Source: Melittangium boletus DSM 14713 | Lineage (GTDB): Bacteria > Myxococcota > Myxococcia > Myxococcales > Myxococcaceae | Length of the DNA stretch: 64,000 nt | Direction of reading: 5' to 3' | Assembly: GCF_002305855.1 (NCBI RefSeq) | Contig: NZ_CP022163.1 | Location: forward strand, 6,696,292-6,760,291 | Part shown: piece after piece, positions 49,992 to 57,699 of the stretch | Layout of the letters: the number at the start of each line of letters is the position of its first letter | Numbering within the stretch: position 1 is the stretch's first letter | Notes under the pieces: model-generated | What the model was told of the DNA's origin: nothing | The model's input: only the letters and a program-made list of their open reading frames with translations | Database searches by the model: none | Program-made: the position numbers and the translations under genes

Positions 49992-51669
49992 CAGGCTTGA
50001 TCCAAAGTCCGAGAGGGAAGATTTGAAGAGGGGTGAAGGGAGAACAATCTGTTTCAGGCAAAAGGGGAGCGTTCTTCCAGAGGGCGCTCGCGCGAGGAGC
50101 GCCCCGGGGAGGGGAACTGACTGATGACGGACCCACGAAGCCGAGGAGGTGGAGGCAGAGGAGGCCGGAGCCGGGCGCTGGCGGGCGCTCAGGCAAGTAC
50201 GGCCAGACTCTCCGGCAGCACCGCCAGGCCCAGCAAGCCCTGGTAGAGCACTTCCTGGGTGCGAGCATAAGAAACGAGCCTGCCGTCTTTTGGGGGCAGG
50301 TGCGTGCGCACCAGCGCCAGCAGATTGTAGGCCAGCAGCCTCAGCCAACTGAGCACCACGGGCGCCTGCCCACGCAAGCTGGCCGAGCCCGTGTCTTCCT
50401 CCAGCACGACGTCCGCCGTCCAGTTGGGCCCATTCTCTATTCCCCAATGCCCTCTCACCAGCGTGAGCATCTGCTCTCCCGACAACTCCCCGCCAGGTAC
50501 GGACGTTATAAACAGCCGTGTCTCCACCTCGGGCAACTTCCCCTCCCGCTCCCGCGTGCTGCGCACCCACACCCATTGCCTCGCTTCTGGAAACTCTTCT
50601 GTCTCGGGCACTCGTGTCGCTCTCAGCTGCCGCTCCACCCACTCGCCCCGCGCCCGCTCTCTCACCGTCACCTGTACGGGTGCTGTCCCCAGCGCCACCC
50701 ACATCACGTCATGCAAGCGCTGGAAGTTCTCCTTCACGGCGAACACATAATGTTTGCCTGCCTCTCTCACCGCTCTCGCGTTCGCCGCGCTCGTCAGCCC
50801 CGCGTCCCCCGTCACGTACTTGAAGTGCTCTCCATACTTCTCCACCACCCGCTTCAGCAGCTTGGGGAAGGCCGTCGCCTCTCCTTGCTTGCCCTCCAGC
50901 ATCATCTGGTCGAGCACCGGGCACGCTCCGCTGCTGGTGAGCGCCGCTCGCAGCGCGAAGGGGTACCAATACTCTTGCCCCTGCTCGTCTCTCAGTGTGT
51001 GACATGGCTCACAGGGCGCTTGTCCTCGCGTGCTCTCCCCCGCCTTGCCGTCAATCGACACCACTCCCGCCGCCATCCTGTCCTGACGCAGCACTCCCCG
51101 CTCGAGCGCCGTCCGCACCAACTGCCGCAGCACCTTGTCCAACCCCTCGGGCTTGAGCTCACTGAGCAGTCTATCCAAGGTCGTGTCCGACACCGGTCCG
51201 CGCAATCCCACTGGCCCTGTCCCCTCGCGCACCAGGTCCGCACCCAACGCCTCTACCTGTCTCAGCACTCTTCTCCCGGTCGCCAGCCCTTGCACCAGCA
51301 GCGACAGCATCGCCCCCAACTCGTGCCTCTTGCCGCGGCTGGCCCTTGGGTCCACTATCTGCTTGAACGTTACTCCCAACCGCGTCAACATCTCCTGCAC
51401 GGGCGAGGCGTCTTCTCTCTTGTGTCTCCTCGCTTCTCCTTGCTTCTCAGGGGGTGTGGAGGGCCCGCCAGCTCTCCCGCCCCGGTTTTTCTCCCTACCC
51501 ACTTTCACTCTCCACCGGCCTCAACTGGCCCGCGTCCTGCCTGTTTCGGGCTCGTGCCACGCGATCAGCCCCGCGCTGCTCGCGCCACCTTGTCCCGTCC
51601 GCGAGCACCTTACCTCGTCCGTAGGTCCAGGTGGGATAACTTCTCCCGTGGGACTTTGAATCAAGCCTG
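49992..51669 (-). mobile_element. ISAs1-like insertion sequence (1678 bp)
   Basis: Inverted repeats CAGGCTTGATYCAAAGTCC (19 bp, one mismatch) lie at 49992-50010 and 51651-51669. A perfect 11-bp target duplication, GTGACGGGACT, is found at 49981-49991 and 51670-51680, matching the continuous sequence in the uninterrupted copies of the host IS. This is the innermost and youngest insertion of the nest. Confidence 0.93.
50189..51508 (-). CDS. ISAs1-family transposase
   Basis: 439-residue DDE transposase. VVSIDGKAGESTRGQ (first Asp), YVTGDAGLTSAANA (second Asp) and GHWGIENGPNWTADVVLEED (Glu region) follow the ISAs1/H-repeat pattern of transposases with an N-terminal DDE_Tnp_1-associated domain (LLSLLVQGLATGRRVL). 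A basic N-terminal extension of about 35 residues (KNRGGRAGG...RRHKRED) is longer than usual; the GTG start is poorly supported and an internal start is possible. It appears intact. Confidence 0.88.
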   Translation of the reverse strand: MKVGREKNRGGRAGGPSTPPEKQGEARRHKREDASPVQEMLTRLGVTFKQIVDPRASRGKRHELGAMLSLLVQGLATGRRVLRQVEALGADLVREGTGPVGLRGPVSDTTLDRLLSELKPEGLDKVLRQLVRTALERGVLRQDRMAAGVVSIDGKAGESTRGQAPCEPCHTLRDEQGQEYWYPFALRAALTSSGACPVLDQMMLEGKQGEATAFPKLLKRVVEKYGEHFKYVTGDAGLTSAANARAVREAGKHYVFAVKENFQRLHDVMWVALGTAPVQVTVRERARGEWVERQLRATRVPETEEFPEARQWVWVRSTREREGKLPEVETRLFITSVPGGELSGEQMLTLVRGHWGIENGPNWTADVVLEEDTGSASLRGQAPVVLSWLRLLAYNLLALVRTHLPPKDGRLVSYARTQEVLYQGLLGLAVLPESLAVLA

Positions 51670-51923
51670 GTGACGGGACTGCGCTGCGTGAAACGCTCCA
51701 TGATTGCCTTCAAGGCCACGTTTGTTCCTCCGCGATGGGGCGCGAGGAATTTGCCTCGACCGTCCGACTCCCCGGACCCACTTCCGCCCAGGTGGGCTTT
51801 CACCCTCCCACCTGACCGCTAGGGTAGCACCCTCCACATGACCTTGAAAGTGGTGCCCATCAAACCCCTTGCGCATGTCCACCGGCACCGCACTGGCGTA
51901 CACCCGCACCGCCCGCGTGAGTG

Positions 51924-52328
51924 TCAGCACGCCACCCTCCGCAGCACTTCCACCGCCTCCTCCACCCCCAGCCCTTCCACCCTCCAGCCCCGCGGCGACA
52001 CCACCGCCAAGGTCGTGCCCTCTCGCGGCCGCGCGGGCGCCTGCGCCTCGTGCACCACCACTGGCACCAGCCCCGCGGGCCTCGGCTCACCCCCGCGCGC
52101 CTTGCCCCCGGGCGTCTGTCCTCGCCTCCATGCCTGCAACGTCGGCTCCGACACCCCTAGCCTCTCCACAACCGACTTGAGCGTCTCTCCCTTCTCCAAC
52201 GCCTGTGCCAGGTAGCGCACAGCGAACGCCCTCATCGGCTCGGGGAAGGGGCCCGAGCCCTTGGCTCGTCCCGCTCTCAGTCTCTGCGCCTCCTGCCGGA
52301 ACTGCTCCAACTCCTTCTCCACGTGCAC
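51924..52328 (-). CDS. tnpA: IS66 accessory protein TnpA
   Basis: 134-residue IS66 Orf1 protein with a helix-turn-helix (about 40-75: FAVRYLAQALEKGETLKSV then LGVSEPTLQAWRRG), followed by a short linker and the conserved end GLGVEEAVEVLRRVAC. It overlaps the start of tnpB by seven bases. It is presumably needed with TnpB for transposition of IS66; intact here. Confidence 0.82.
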   Translation of the reverse strand: MHVEKELEQFRQEAQRLRAGRAKGSGPFPEPMRAFAVRYLAQALEKGETLKSVVERLGVSEPTLQAWRRGQTPGGKARGGEPRPAGLVPVVVHEAQAPARPREGTTLAVVSPRGWRVEGLGVEEAVEVLRRVAC

Positions 52329-52399
52329 CTCCAGGTTTCTTCCCTGGACGTCTCACGTACCCGCCTCTCTCGTCACGACGGGGTCCGGCGAGCTGTTAC

Positions 52400-52828
52400 G
52401 GACTCATGGGGGCCGTGTGGCTGGAGGGGGCCGGGGTCGTGTCGTCTGATAACATTCTCTTGAAGGTGAGGAAGCCGCCAGCCAACGCGCTCGGGCTGGA
52501 TGAAGCCCGGAGCTACAGCTACATGCCCACGGGCGAGAGTCGCCCGGCAAGCGTGGCTGTTCGGCTGAGCCTTACGAACCCCGGCGCGGAGCCTTGGACG
52601 CTGGCAGGGGCGGCGCTGGTGGACGCGGCGGGGGAACAGGTGGAGCTTGCCCGTTGGCCACTGGCGCCCATCCCCGCGAATGGTGCCGGTGCCGTCGTGG
52701 TGGGCATCCAGGGGGAGCGCGCGCAGCTCGGCTGCCCCTGCACCCTCAAACTAGGGGAAGCACAGGGGCCGCGCACCTTCACCCTTGAGAACGTCACCTT
52801 ACCCGAGGGGAAAGCGAAGGGGCCCTGA
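52400..52828 (+). pseudogene. DUF2381 family protein, C-terminal fragment
   Basis: About 140 codons (GAVWLEGAGVVSSDNILLK, RSYSYMPTGESRPASVAVRL, GAEPWTLAGAALVDAAGE, CTLKLGEAQGPRTFTLENV) match the C-terminal half of the DUF2381 (TIGR02268) proteins, a paralogous family found almost only in Myxococcales and often located next to serine/threonine kinase genes. The IS66 right end at 52399 removes the N-terminal half, including the signal peptide. The corresponding 5' part is not recognisable on the other side of IS66. Confidence 0.72.
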
Positions 52829-52875
52829 GTGCGGCCAGCGCGAGCCGTGCCGCAAGGGGTGGAGCGCCCGCCATT

Positions 52876-53505
52876 CTACGGCATGCGGTCCTTCGCTCCT
52901 CCGAGCAGTTCGAACGCGGCGTCCCATGTCTGAGAATCGGATTCAGCGCGCGGCGGCAGACGGTAGTGGGCAGGCAGGCCGTCCTCGTCCGGGGCCCTCG
53001 GATCGGCGCCCGCGTCGAGAAGCAGCTTGATCATGGGGAGGTCCAGCCGACGTGCCGCGTGTCCGAGCGCGGTGTATCCGGTCAGCCCGCCCCAGTCGTT
53101 GATCGTCCGAGTTGCCCCCGCGCCCAAGAGAAGCAAGGCCATCCTCAGATTGCCCACCTGCGCGCACGTCCGCAGCGGCGTGACTCCTTCACTGCTGCAC
53201 ACGTTGGGCTCAGCCCCCGCCTTCACAAGCGCTTCGACTGCCGCCAGCTCGTTTTCGCAGGCCGCCACCAACAAGGGGGTCTTGTCTCGCTCGACGTCCC
53301 ATGCGTTGACGTCCGCGCCGTGCTCAAGGAGCGCCAGGAGCACGTCGAGTTCGCCCCCATCGGAGAGTTCGTAGATGGCCACTTGCAGCGGACGCAACCC
53401 CGGCGGCTCCGGCTGCGGCTCGTTCGGATCGGCCCCCCCCGCCAGCAGCGCCTTGATCCGGGCCGTATCGTGCTGCTCGATCGCTGCGAAGAGTTCTTTC
53501 GACAT
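52876..53505 (-). CDS. Ankyrin-repeat protein, probable immunity protein
   Basis: 209-residue cytosolic protein made of about five ankyrin repeats, each with the G-A/D-x-P/V-N spacing (LLAGGADPNEPQ, LLEHGADVNAWD, LVKAGAEPNVCS, LLLGAGATRTIND, LLDAGADPRAPD) and TPL(L/R) turns. It starts three bases after the stop of the lipoprotein gene and is evidently translated with it. Small ankyrin proteins encoded directly behind a polymorphic toxin are a common class of immunity protein; that role is inferred from this position, not shown by the fold. Confidence 0.85.
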   Translation of the reverse strand: MSKELFAAIEQHDTARIKALLAGGADPNEPQPEPPGLRPLQVAIYELSDGGELDVLLALLEHGADVNAWDVERDKTPLLVAACENELAAVEALVKAGAEPNVCSSEGVTPLRTCAQVGNLRMALLLLGAGATRTINDWGGLTGYTALGHAARRLDLPMIKLLLDAGADPRAPDEDGLPAHYRLPPRAESDSQTWDAAFELLGGAKDRMP

Positions 53506-53508
53506 GAT

Positions 53509-54543
53509 TCACTTCTCCGCCATCGGATGACCAGGGGCACAATTCTTTGCTTCGAGTTTCTTGATATTCGCGATGCCCTGTTCGAATTGGATCATTGTTT
53601 TATCGTGTGATTGGTCAGGCTTGCCTCCAAAGCACTCTTTCTGAATCTCCCACCGCTTCTCCAGAACGTTCTTCATCGCTTCAAGACGCAACCGGATCCT
53701 GGAGCACGGCACCTTATCCAGCCTTTTTTTGTTCGTCGAGTCGGGCGCCTTCGGATCGAAGGGGGGAATTGACGCGCTGAGCTCATCCTTTTCCGCCTGA
53801 AGCTCGTCAAGCCGGCTGTTCTTGCAGGTCTGATCCGCGTGGCGGGGGACCCGGTCGTACTCCTCCTTGCTGGTGTAGGGCTTACCCGTCGCCGGATTGG
53901 TCTTTTTCCACCAAGGGGTGGGAGCTGTGACCGCCGCAACCGGGTCCGAATCAACGTCCAGCACGACCTCCTCTGATTCCTGACGCTCAAATTCCTCCAT
54001 GAGCCGCCGTGACTCCTCCGCTACGTCCAGCAGTCGCGCCTCGTACTCCCGCTGAGCGTCGACCCACTCCGGGCGACGGTCGATCTCCGGCCCGGCGGTG
54101 CTGGAGGGGTAGAGCAGGACGAGGCCCACGAGCAACGGGCCCACCCGGGGGAGGAATTCAGCCAGCGTCCTGGCGCGTCCCGCCTGCGCGACACCCTCCG
54201 CCCCCCTCACCACCTCGGCGGCGTGCCCGCTCGCTTTCGCGGCGCGCGAGAAGCGCTCGAAGGCCCGTTCCGCTGCGGTGAGCTTGCGGTCCAACTGTTC
54301 CCACTGACGCGGCTCGATGTCTTGGCGTGCCCGAGATAGCAGTGCCCTGGCCTTGTCCAAGTCCGCCTTTCCAATCCACGACCGTTCCGGTGTCGGCTCC
54401 ATCGGCGCGGAAGCAAGCCGGATGCGCGGGCCCGAGGTGGGAGTCGCCGCGAAGGCATGGGGCCGTGGCATCGACTGCGGGGCGGGCGCGCTCGCGCAGG
54501 CTGCGGCCAATAGCAGAAGTACAAGGCAGGCTCGGAAACGCAT
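53509..54543 (-). CDS. Lipoprotein with Cys-rich C-terminal domain, candidate toxin
   Basis: 344-residue exported protein. The signal peptide ends in LLLAAAC (Cys16), preceded by a good GGAGG ribosome-binding site. A helical region (about 55-130, RQWEQLDRKLTAAERAF) and one hydrophobic stretch (FLPRVGPLLVGLVLLYP, about 145) separate it from a C-terminal domain (about 215-344) starting at WWKKTNPATGKPYTS, with four Cys and several Arg/Lys-rich helices (CSRIRLRLEAMKNVLEKRW, CFGGKPDQSHDKTMIQF). This organisation, with an ankyrin protein three bases downstream, resembles myxobacterial lipoprotein-delivered polymorphic toxins. I cannot name the toxin fold with confidence. Confidence 0.7.
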   Translation of the reverse strand: MRFRACLVLLLLAAACASAPAPQSMPRPHAFAATPTSGPRIRLASAPMEPTPERSWIGKADLDKARALLSRARQDIEPRQWEQLDRKLTAAERAFERFSRAAKASGHAAEVVRGAEGVAQAGRARTLAEFLPRVGPLLVGLVLLYPSSTAGPEIDRRPEWVDAQREYEARLLDVAEESRRLMEEFERQESEEVVLDVDSDPVAAVTAPTPWWKKTNPATGKPYTSKEEYDRVPRHADQTCKNSRLDELQAEKDELSASIPPFDPKAPDSTNKKRLDKVPCSRIRLRLEAMKNVLEKRWEIQKECFGGKPDQSHDKTMIQFEQGIANIKKLEAKNCAPGHPMAEK

Positions 54544-54740
54544 GGGAAGGTCCTCCATTCGAGCTAGGACCTAGCGGGTCCTGGTGGGGTCGCTCGGAGT
54601 ATGACAGGGCGCCCCGACAGCTACGGACGAGCGCGCCGGGGGCACGGAAGGGGCCAGGGGGCCGCAGCCGCAACTCGGGCCAGGGCGAGCGCGAATGCAG
54701 CGGGCAGCCCATGCTCGGGGGCAGTGCAGGCTCTAGGGCG

Positions 54741-56412
54741 CACCACTTTCAAGGTCATGTGGAGGGTGCTACCCTAGCGGTCAGGTGGGAGGGTGAAAGC
54801 CCACCTGGGCGGAAGTGGGTCCGGGGAGCCGGACGGTCGAGGCAAATTCCTCGCGCCCCATCGCGGAGGAACAAACGTGGCCTTGAAGGCAATCATGGAG
54901 CGTTTCACGCAGCGCAGTCCCGTCACGGTGATGGTGCGCCGCACGCTTGAGCATGCCCTGAGTTCGCAATGGATTGATGAGGTATTCGAAGCGAACCGAG
55001 AGCAGCAGTACACGCGCGAGTTGCTCTTCTCCTCGGTAGTGGATTTGATGGGAGTGGTGGCGCTGGGACTGCGACCGTCGCTGCACGCCGCGGCGCAGTC
55101 CGACCCGGACTTGACCGTCTCGCTGGCGGCGCTCTACGACAAAGTCAATCACACCGAGCCCCAGGTGGTGCGAGCCCTGGTGCAAGGGAGCGCGGAGAGG
55201 TTGTTGCCCGTGGTGCGGCCCATGAAGAAGCAGGGGCCGTGGGCGGCGGGTTACCAGGTGCGAGTCTTGGATGGCAATCACCTCCCCGCCAGTGAGAAGC
55301 GGCTCAAACCGTTGAGAGAATTCCGAGGAGCTGCGCTGCCCGGACAGTCGTTGGTGGTGTATGCGCCGGAGTTGAGCCTGGTGGTGGATGTGCTGCCGGC
55401 TGAAGACGCGCATGCACAAGAGCGGGCGTTGATGGGGCCGGTGTTGGAGCGAGTGCGGGAGGGAGAATTGTGGCTGGCGGACAGGAACTTCTCCACGAGC
55501 CGGATTCTGCGCGCGGTGCATGAAAAGAGAGCGGCCTTCATCATCCGAGAGCACGGCGTGTCGCCCAATCCGACCGCGCTGGGGGAGCGGAGGGAAGTAG
55601 GCCGAGGGCCAACGGGACGTGTGTACGAGCAGGCAGTGCGAGTGGAGGGGGAAGAGCCGTTGGAGTTGAGACGGATTGAAGTGGAGTTGGAGGAGCCAAC
55701 AGAAGACGGGGAAACAGCCATTCGGCTGCTCACGAACGTGCCCGAGGAGAAACTGAGCGCCGTGGAGGTAGCGCAGCTGTACAGGAAGCGCTGGACGATT
55801 GAAGGGATGTTTGGAGAGTTGGAGGCCGTGCTCGAGAGCGAGGTGCGGAGTTTGGGGAGACCACGAGCGGCGCTGCTGGCCTTTGGGGTGGCGGTACTGG
55901 CCTACAATGTGTTGTCGGTGGTGAAAACCGCGGTGGAAGCCAGCCATGACCTGGAGGCTGCCAATATGCAGGTGTCCACCTTTTACATTGCCGCCGAAGT
56001 GAAGTTCGCTTACGGAGGAATGATGATGGTGGTGGAGCCGGAGGACTGGAGCGGACAGGAAGTACGGAGCGCGGAGCAGTTGAGTGAGCTCCTGCTGGAG
56101 CTAGCGAAGAAGGTGAAGCCTTCCACATTGCGCAAACATCCCCGCGCCGCCAAGAAGAAGGTGAAGAAAGGCTATGTACCGGGAGAGGTGGCGCGCAAGC
56201 ATGTGGCAACAGCACGTGTGCTCAAGGGCGAGAAAATCTCCTGAACAGCAGACGGAGGCCAACCAAGGCAGGCAAGAGACCAGTAGCACCGCAGCGCCGG
56301 GCGCTTCATGGCATGGCTATGTCTGATGGTCTGCCCAGCTTCACTGATGCGCCCTCATCCGCCCTGTCTAAACCATAAAGGTGGCGAGCCACTATTCGAC
56401 CTTGAAAGGGGT
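54741..56412 (+). mobile_element. IS4-type element, copy B (1672 bp)
   Basis: Ends CACCACTTTCAAGGTC at 54741 and GACCTTGAAAGGGGT at 56412, the same as copies A and C. The expected 12-bp target duplication is not exact: GGCTCTAGGGCG on the left and GGCATCTAGGCC on the right share only TCTAGG, so the flanks may have been exchanged by recombination between copies. Confidence 0.9.
54877..56244 (+). CDS. IS4-type transposase (copy B)
   Basis: 455-residue DDE transposase, intact. The catalytic residues lie in VRVLDGNHLPASEK (Asp), LWLADRNFSTSRIL (Asp) and YRKRWTIEGMFGELE (Glu, YREK-type motif with the last Lys replaced by Glu). The C-terminus is a basic Lys-rich tail (AAKKKVKKGYV). The GTG at 54877 is chosen because GGAGGA lies six bases upstream; the longer frame from 54793 adds 28 residues of Gly-rich non-family sequence. 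Protein-identical to copy C. Confidence 0.9.
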   Translation: MALKAIMERFTQRSPVTVMVRRTLEHALSSQWIDEVFEANREQQYTRELLFSSVVDLMGVVALGLRPSLHAAAQSDPDLTVSLAALYDKVNHTEPQVVRALVQGSAERLLPVVRPMKKQGPWAAGYQVRVLDGNHLPASEKRLKPLREFRGAALPGQSLVVYAPELSLVVDVLPAEDAHAQERALMGPVLERVREGELWLADRNFSTSRILRAVHEKRAAFIIREHGVSPNPTALGERREVGRGPTGRVYEQAVRVEGEEPLELRRIEVELEEPTEDGETAIRLLTNVPEEKLSAVEVAQLYRKRWTIEGMFGELEAVLESEVRSLGRPRAALLAFGVAVLAYNVLSVVKTAVEASHDLEAANMQVSTFYIAAEVKFAYGGMMMVVEPEDWSGQEVRSAEQLSELLLELAKKVKPSTLRKHPRAAKKKVKKGYVPGEVARKHVATARVLKGEKIS

Positions 56413-56492
56413 GGCATCTAGGCCGCTCGCGCCTCAACTGGCGTCCCTGTCATGGCTCCAGTTGAAACCTCGCAGCAGCTGAGGGTGTTGAG

Positions 56493-56675
56493 CTAGTGCG
56501 ACCAACCACGCGAGTCAGTGTCTACCCAGCGGACGAGCAGGAACACGACGCTTGCGAAGACCCCACGGAAGTAGCCTGCCTGCTCGCTCCTGCTCAACGC
56601 CCTCTGATTCGAGATCGGAATGCCGTTCTGACTTCGAGGGAAGTGGCGACTGGCATTGGGAATATCAAGCTTCAT
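56493..56675 (-). CDS. Small putative membrane protein
   Basis: A 60-residue frame whose ATG overlaps the end of the upstream gene by 11 bases, as in coupled genes. One hydrophobic stretch (YFRGVFASVVFLLVRWV) near the C-terminus. No family recognised and no ribosome-binding site beyond the upstream coding region; it could be chance. Confidence 0.3.
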   Translation of the reverse strand: MKLDIPNASRHFPRSQNGIPISNQRALSRSEQAGYFRGVFASVVFLLVRWVDTDSRGWSH

Positions 56676-57372
56676 TGAGCATACACCAACACGATGGATG
56701 CACGGCATCTACTACTGGCACCCCATCGAGTCGGGTCAACTCGGTTTGTACATGATGGCGCAGATTGGCTGTGCAGGCGTTGACTATCAGGAGTGGATTA
56801 TATTTTCGCACTCGGGAGATGAAGTCTTCGCGCGCAGGGTATAGCCCTTCCTCGCCATGGGGGTCGTCCTCATGGTGATTCCATATGTGCTCCCAAACGT
56901 TGTCACGAACGGTTTTGAGTAGGTCTTGCGGCTCTTCATTTTGGGGGAATACGTAGTAATCCGCGAGCGACGCTTGCCATTGAATAGGATTGCATATTAC
57001 AATGTCTGCCTGCTGTCTGGGCAAGTGAAACCCGCAGAGCAACGCAACATTCCGCATCAATTTCTCTCGTGACCTCACCAATGGTTGGCGACGTTCGTAT
57101 TCTTCCTTGTGCGGCGATTCCACCACAACCACCACGCTACTTTCTGATTCAGGTGGCTGCTGATTGCGTTCTTCCAGAATTAATTGCCCAGGATGAAAGC
57201 GGCCAACCGTCATATCGTCAACCCGCTTATCAAAACCAAAATGCTCGGCGCCAAATACTTTGATTTTTCTGCGACGCTGAACGTATTTCCAGGACGCAGC
57301 CCTTGCCCTTAAGTCTGCCAAACGAGTTTCAACACCATTTGTAAACTCGACTGTGATCTTGATCGTGATCAA
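56665..57372 (-). CDS. Hypothetical protein, possibly uracil-DNA-glycosylase fold
   Basis: 235 residues. SSVVVVVESPHKEEYERR followed by VALLCGFHLPRQ, then DIVICNPIQWQASL, LLIVNACTANLRHHVQTEL and VVDAVHPSCW, occur in the same order as motif A (G-E-x-P-G-x-x-E), the central NxxxW strand and motif B (HPS) of the uracil-DNA glycosylase superfamily. The key motif A Gly/Asp are altered, so activity is unproven. GC content is low for this genome (accessory origin). On the same strand upstream lies the small gene broken by IS701, with which it may once have formed an operon. Confidence 0.55.
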   Translation of the reverse strand: MITIKITVEFTNGVETRLADLRARAASWKYVQRRRKIKVFGAEHFGFDKRVDDMTVGRFHPGQLILEERNQQPPESESSVVVVVESPHKEEYERRQPLVRSREKLMRNVALLCGFHLPRQQADIVICNPIQWQASLADYYVFPQNEEPQDLLKTVRDNVWEHIWNHHEDDPHGEEGLYPAREDFISRVRKYNPLLIVNACTANLRHHVQTELTRLDGVPVVDAVHPSCWCMLNEA

Positions 57373-57699
57373 GCGTCTATTCTCCTGTATGCAGTTCCGA
57401 GGCTAGCGAGAGTGCTGCAGCCCTTGCGGACCTTCTAGCTAGCGCACCCGCTTGGCGCCTAGTACTACAGTTGTAGTTCCCAGACAGTCAAAGGAGTGCC
57501 GTTTCCCCCTGTGGCTGCGACCACCGCCCTTCCTCCGTCTTCCGTGGGCCCCGCGCTCGTCCTTCTCCACTGAGATAGCGCAGCCCCGGGTCCGCGCAAC
57601 TGCGGAGGTGGGATAGCGGGCTCCACTTGTCTGGTGGGGAGCCAGGAGAGAAAGCGAAACGCAGGAGAAGGTGACGCCGGAGGTGGCGTGGTTACAACC

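Larger units (their letters stand above)
48663..51719 (-). pseudogene. IS4-type transposase, copy A, disrupted
   Basis: The first 17 or so codons (from a GTG at 51719 through ERFTQRSPVT) are separated from the rest (VMVRRTLEHALSS onward, 49980 to 48663) by the ISAs1-like insertion. The coding remainder differs from copies B and C at a few residues (for example TYYIAAE for TFYIAAE and STLCKH for STLRKH), so copy A is older or has diverged. Not functional as it stands. Confidence 0.88.
48495..51855 (-). mobile_element. IS4-type element, copy A (inside IS66 tnpB, itself interrupted)
   Basis: Same element as 54741-56412 and 57700-59371. Ends are ACCCCTTTCAAGGTC on the left and, on the complement at the right, CACCACTTTCAAGGTC. 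A perfect 12-bp target duplication, CCCATCAAACCC, flanks it (48483-48494 and 51856-51867). Removing the inner ISAs1-like element and its 11-bp duplication leaves 1672 bp, exactly the length of the other two copies. Confidence 0.92.
48177..51930 (-). pseudogene. tnpB: IS66 tnpB, split by an IS4-type element
   Basis: The N-terminal 25 codons (MLTLTRAVRVYASAV then DMRKGFDG) lie at 51856-51930 and overlap the tnpA stop. The rest (LSALVEQQLGGQLLKGDVF, LYFDGTGLVLLTKRLFKGRF) runs from 48482 down to the stop at 48177. The two are separated by the 3361-bp composite insertion and its duplicated target CCCATCAAACCC. Rejoined, they make a TnpB of about 130 residues, the usual length. Confidence 0.85.
46571..52399 (-). 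mobile_element. IS66-family element, interrupted by nested insertions
   Basis: Imperfect inverted repeats mark the ends: GTAATAGCTCGCCGAGCCCC from 46571 inward and, on the other strand from 52399, GTAACAGCTCGCCGGACCCC. GTAA termini are typical of IS66. It carries tnpA, tnpB and tnpC on the minus strand. tnpB is split by an IS4-type element, itself split by an ISAs1-like element; without these, the IS66 would be about 2.46 kb. The 8-base flanks (AAGAAGGG, GGACTCAT) do not match, so the original target duplication has been lost. Confidence 0.85.

Noticed and set aside
54793..54876. Longer N-terminus (MKAHLGGSG...) of the IS4-type transposase
   Set aside because: The strong ribosome-binding site (GGAGGA) lies inside this stretch and serves the GTG at 54877; the extra residues are non-family sequence made from the terminal region of the IS.
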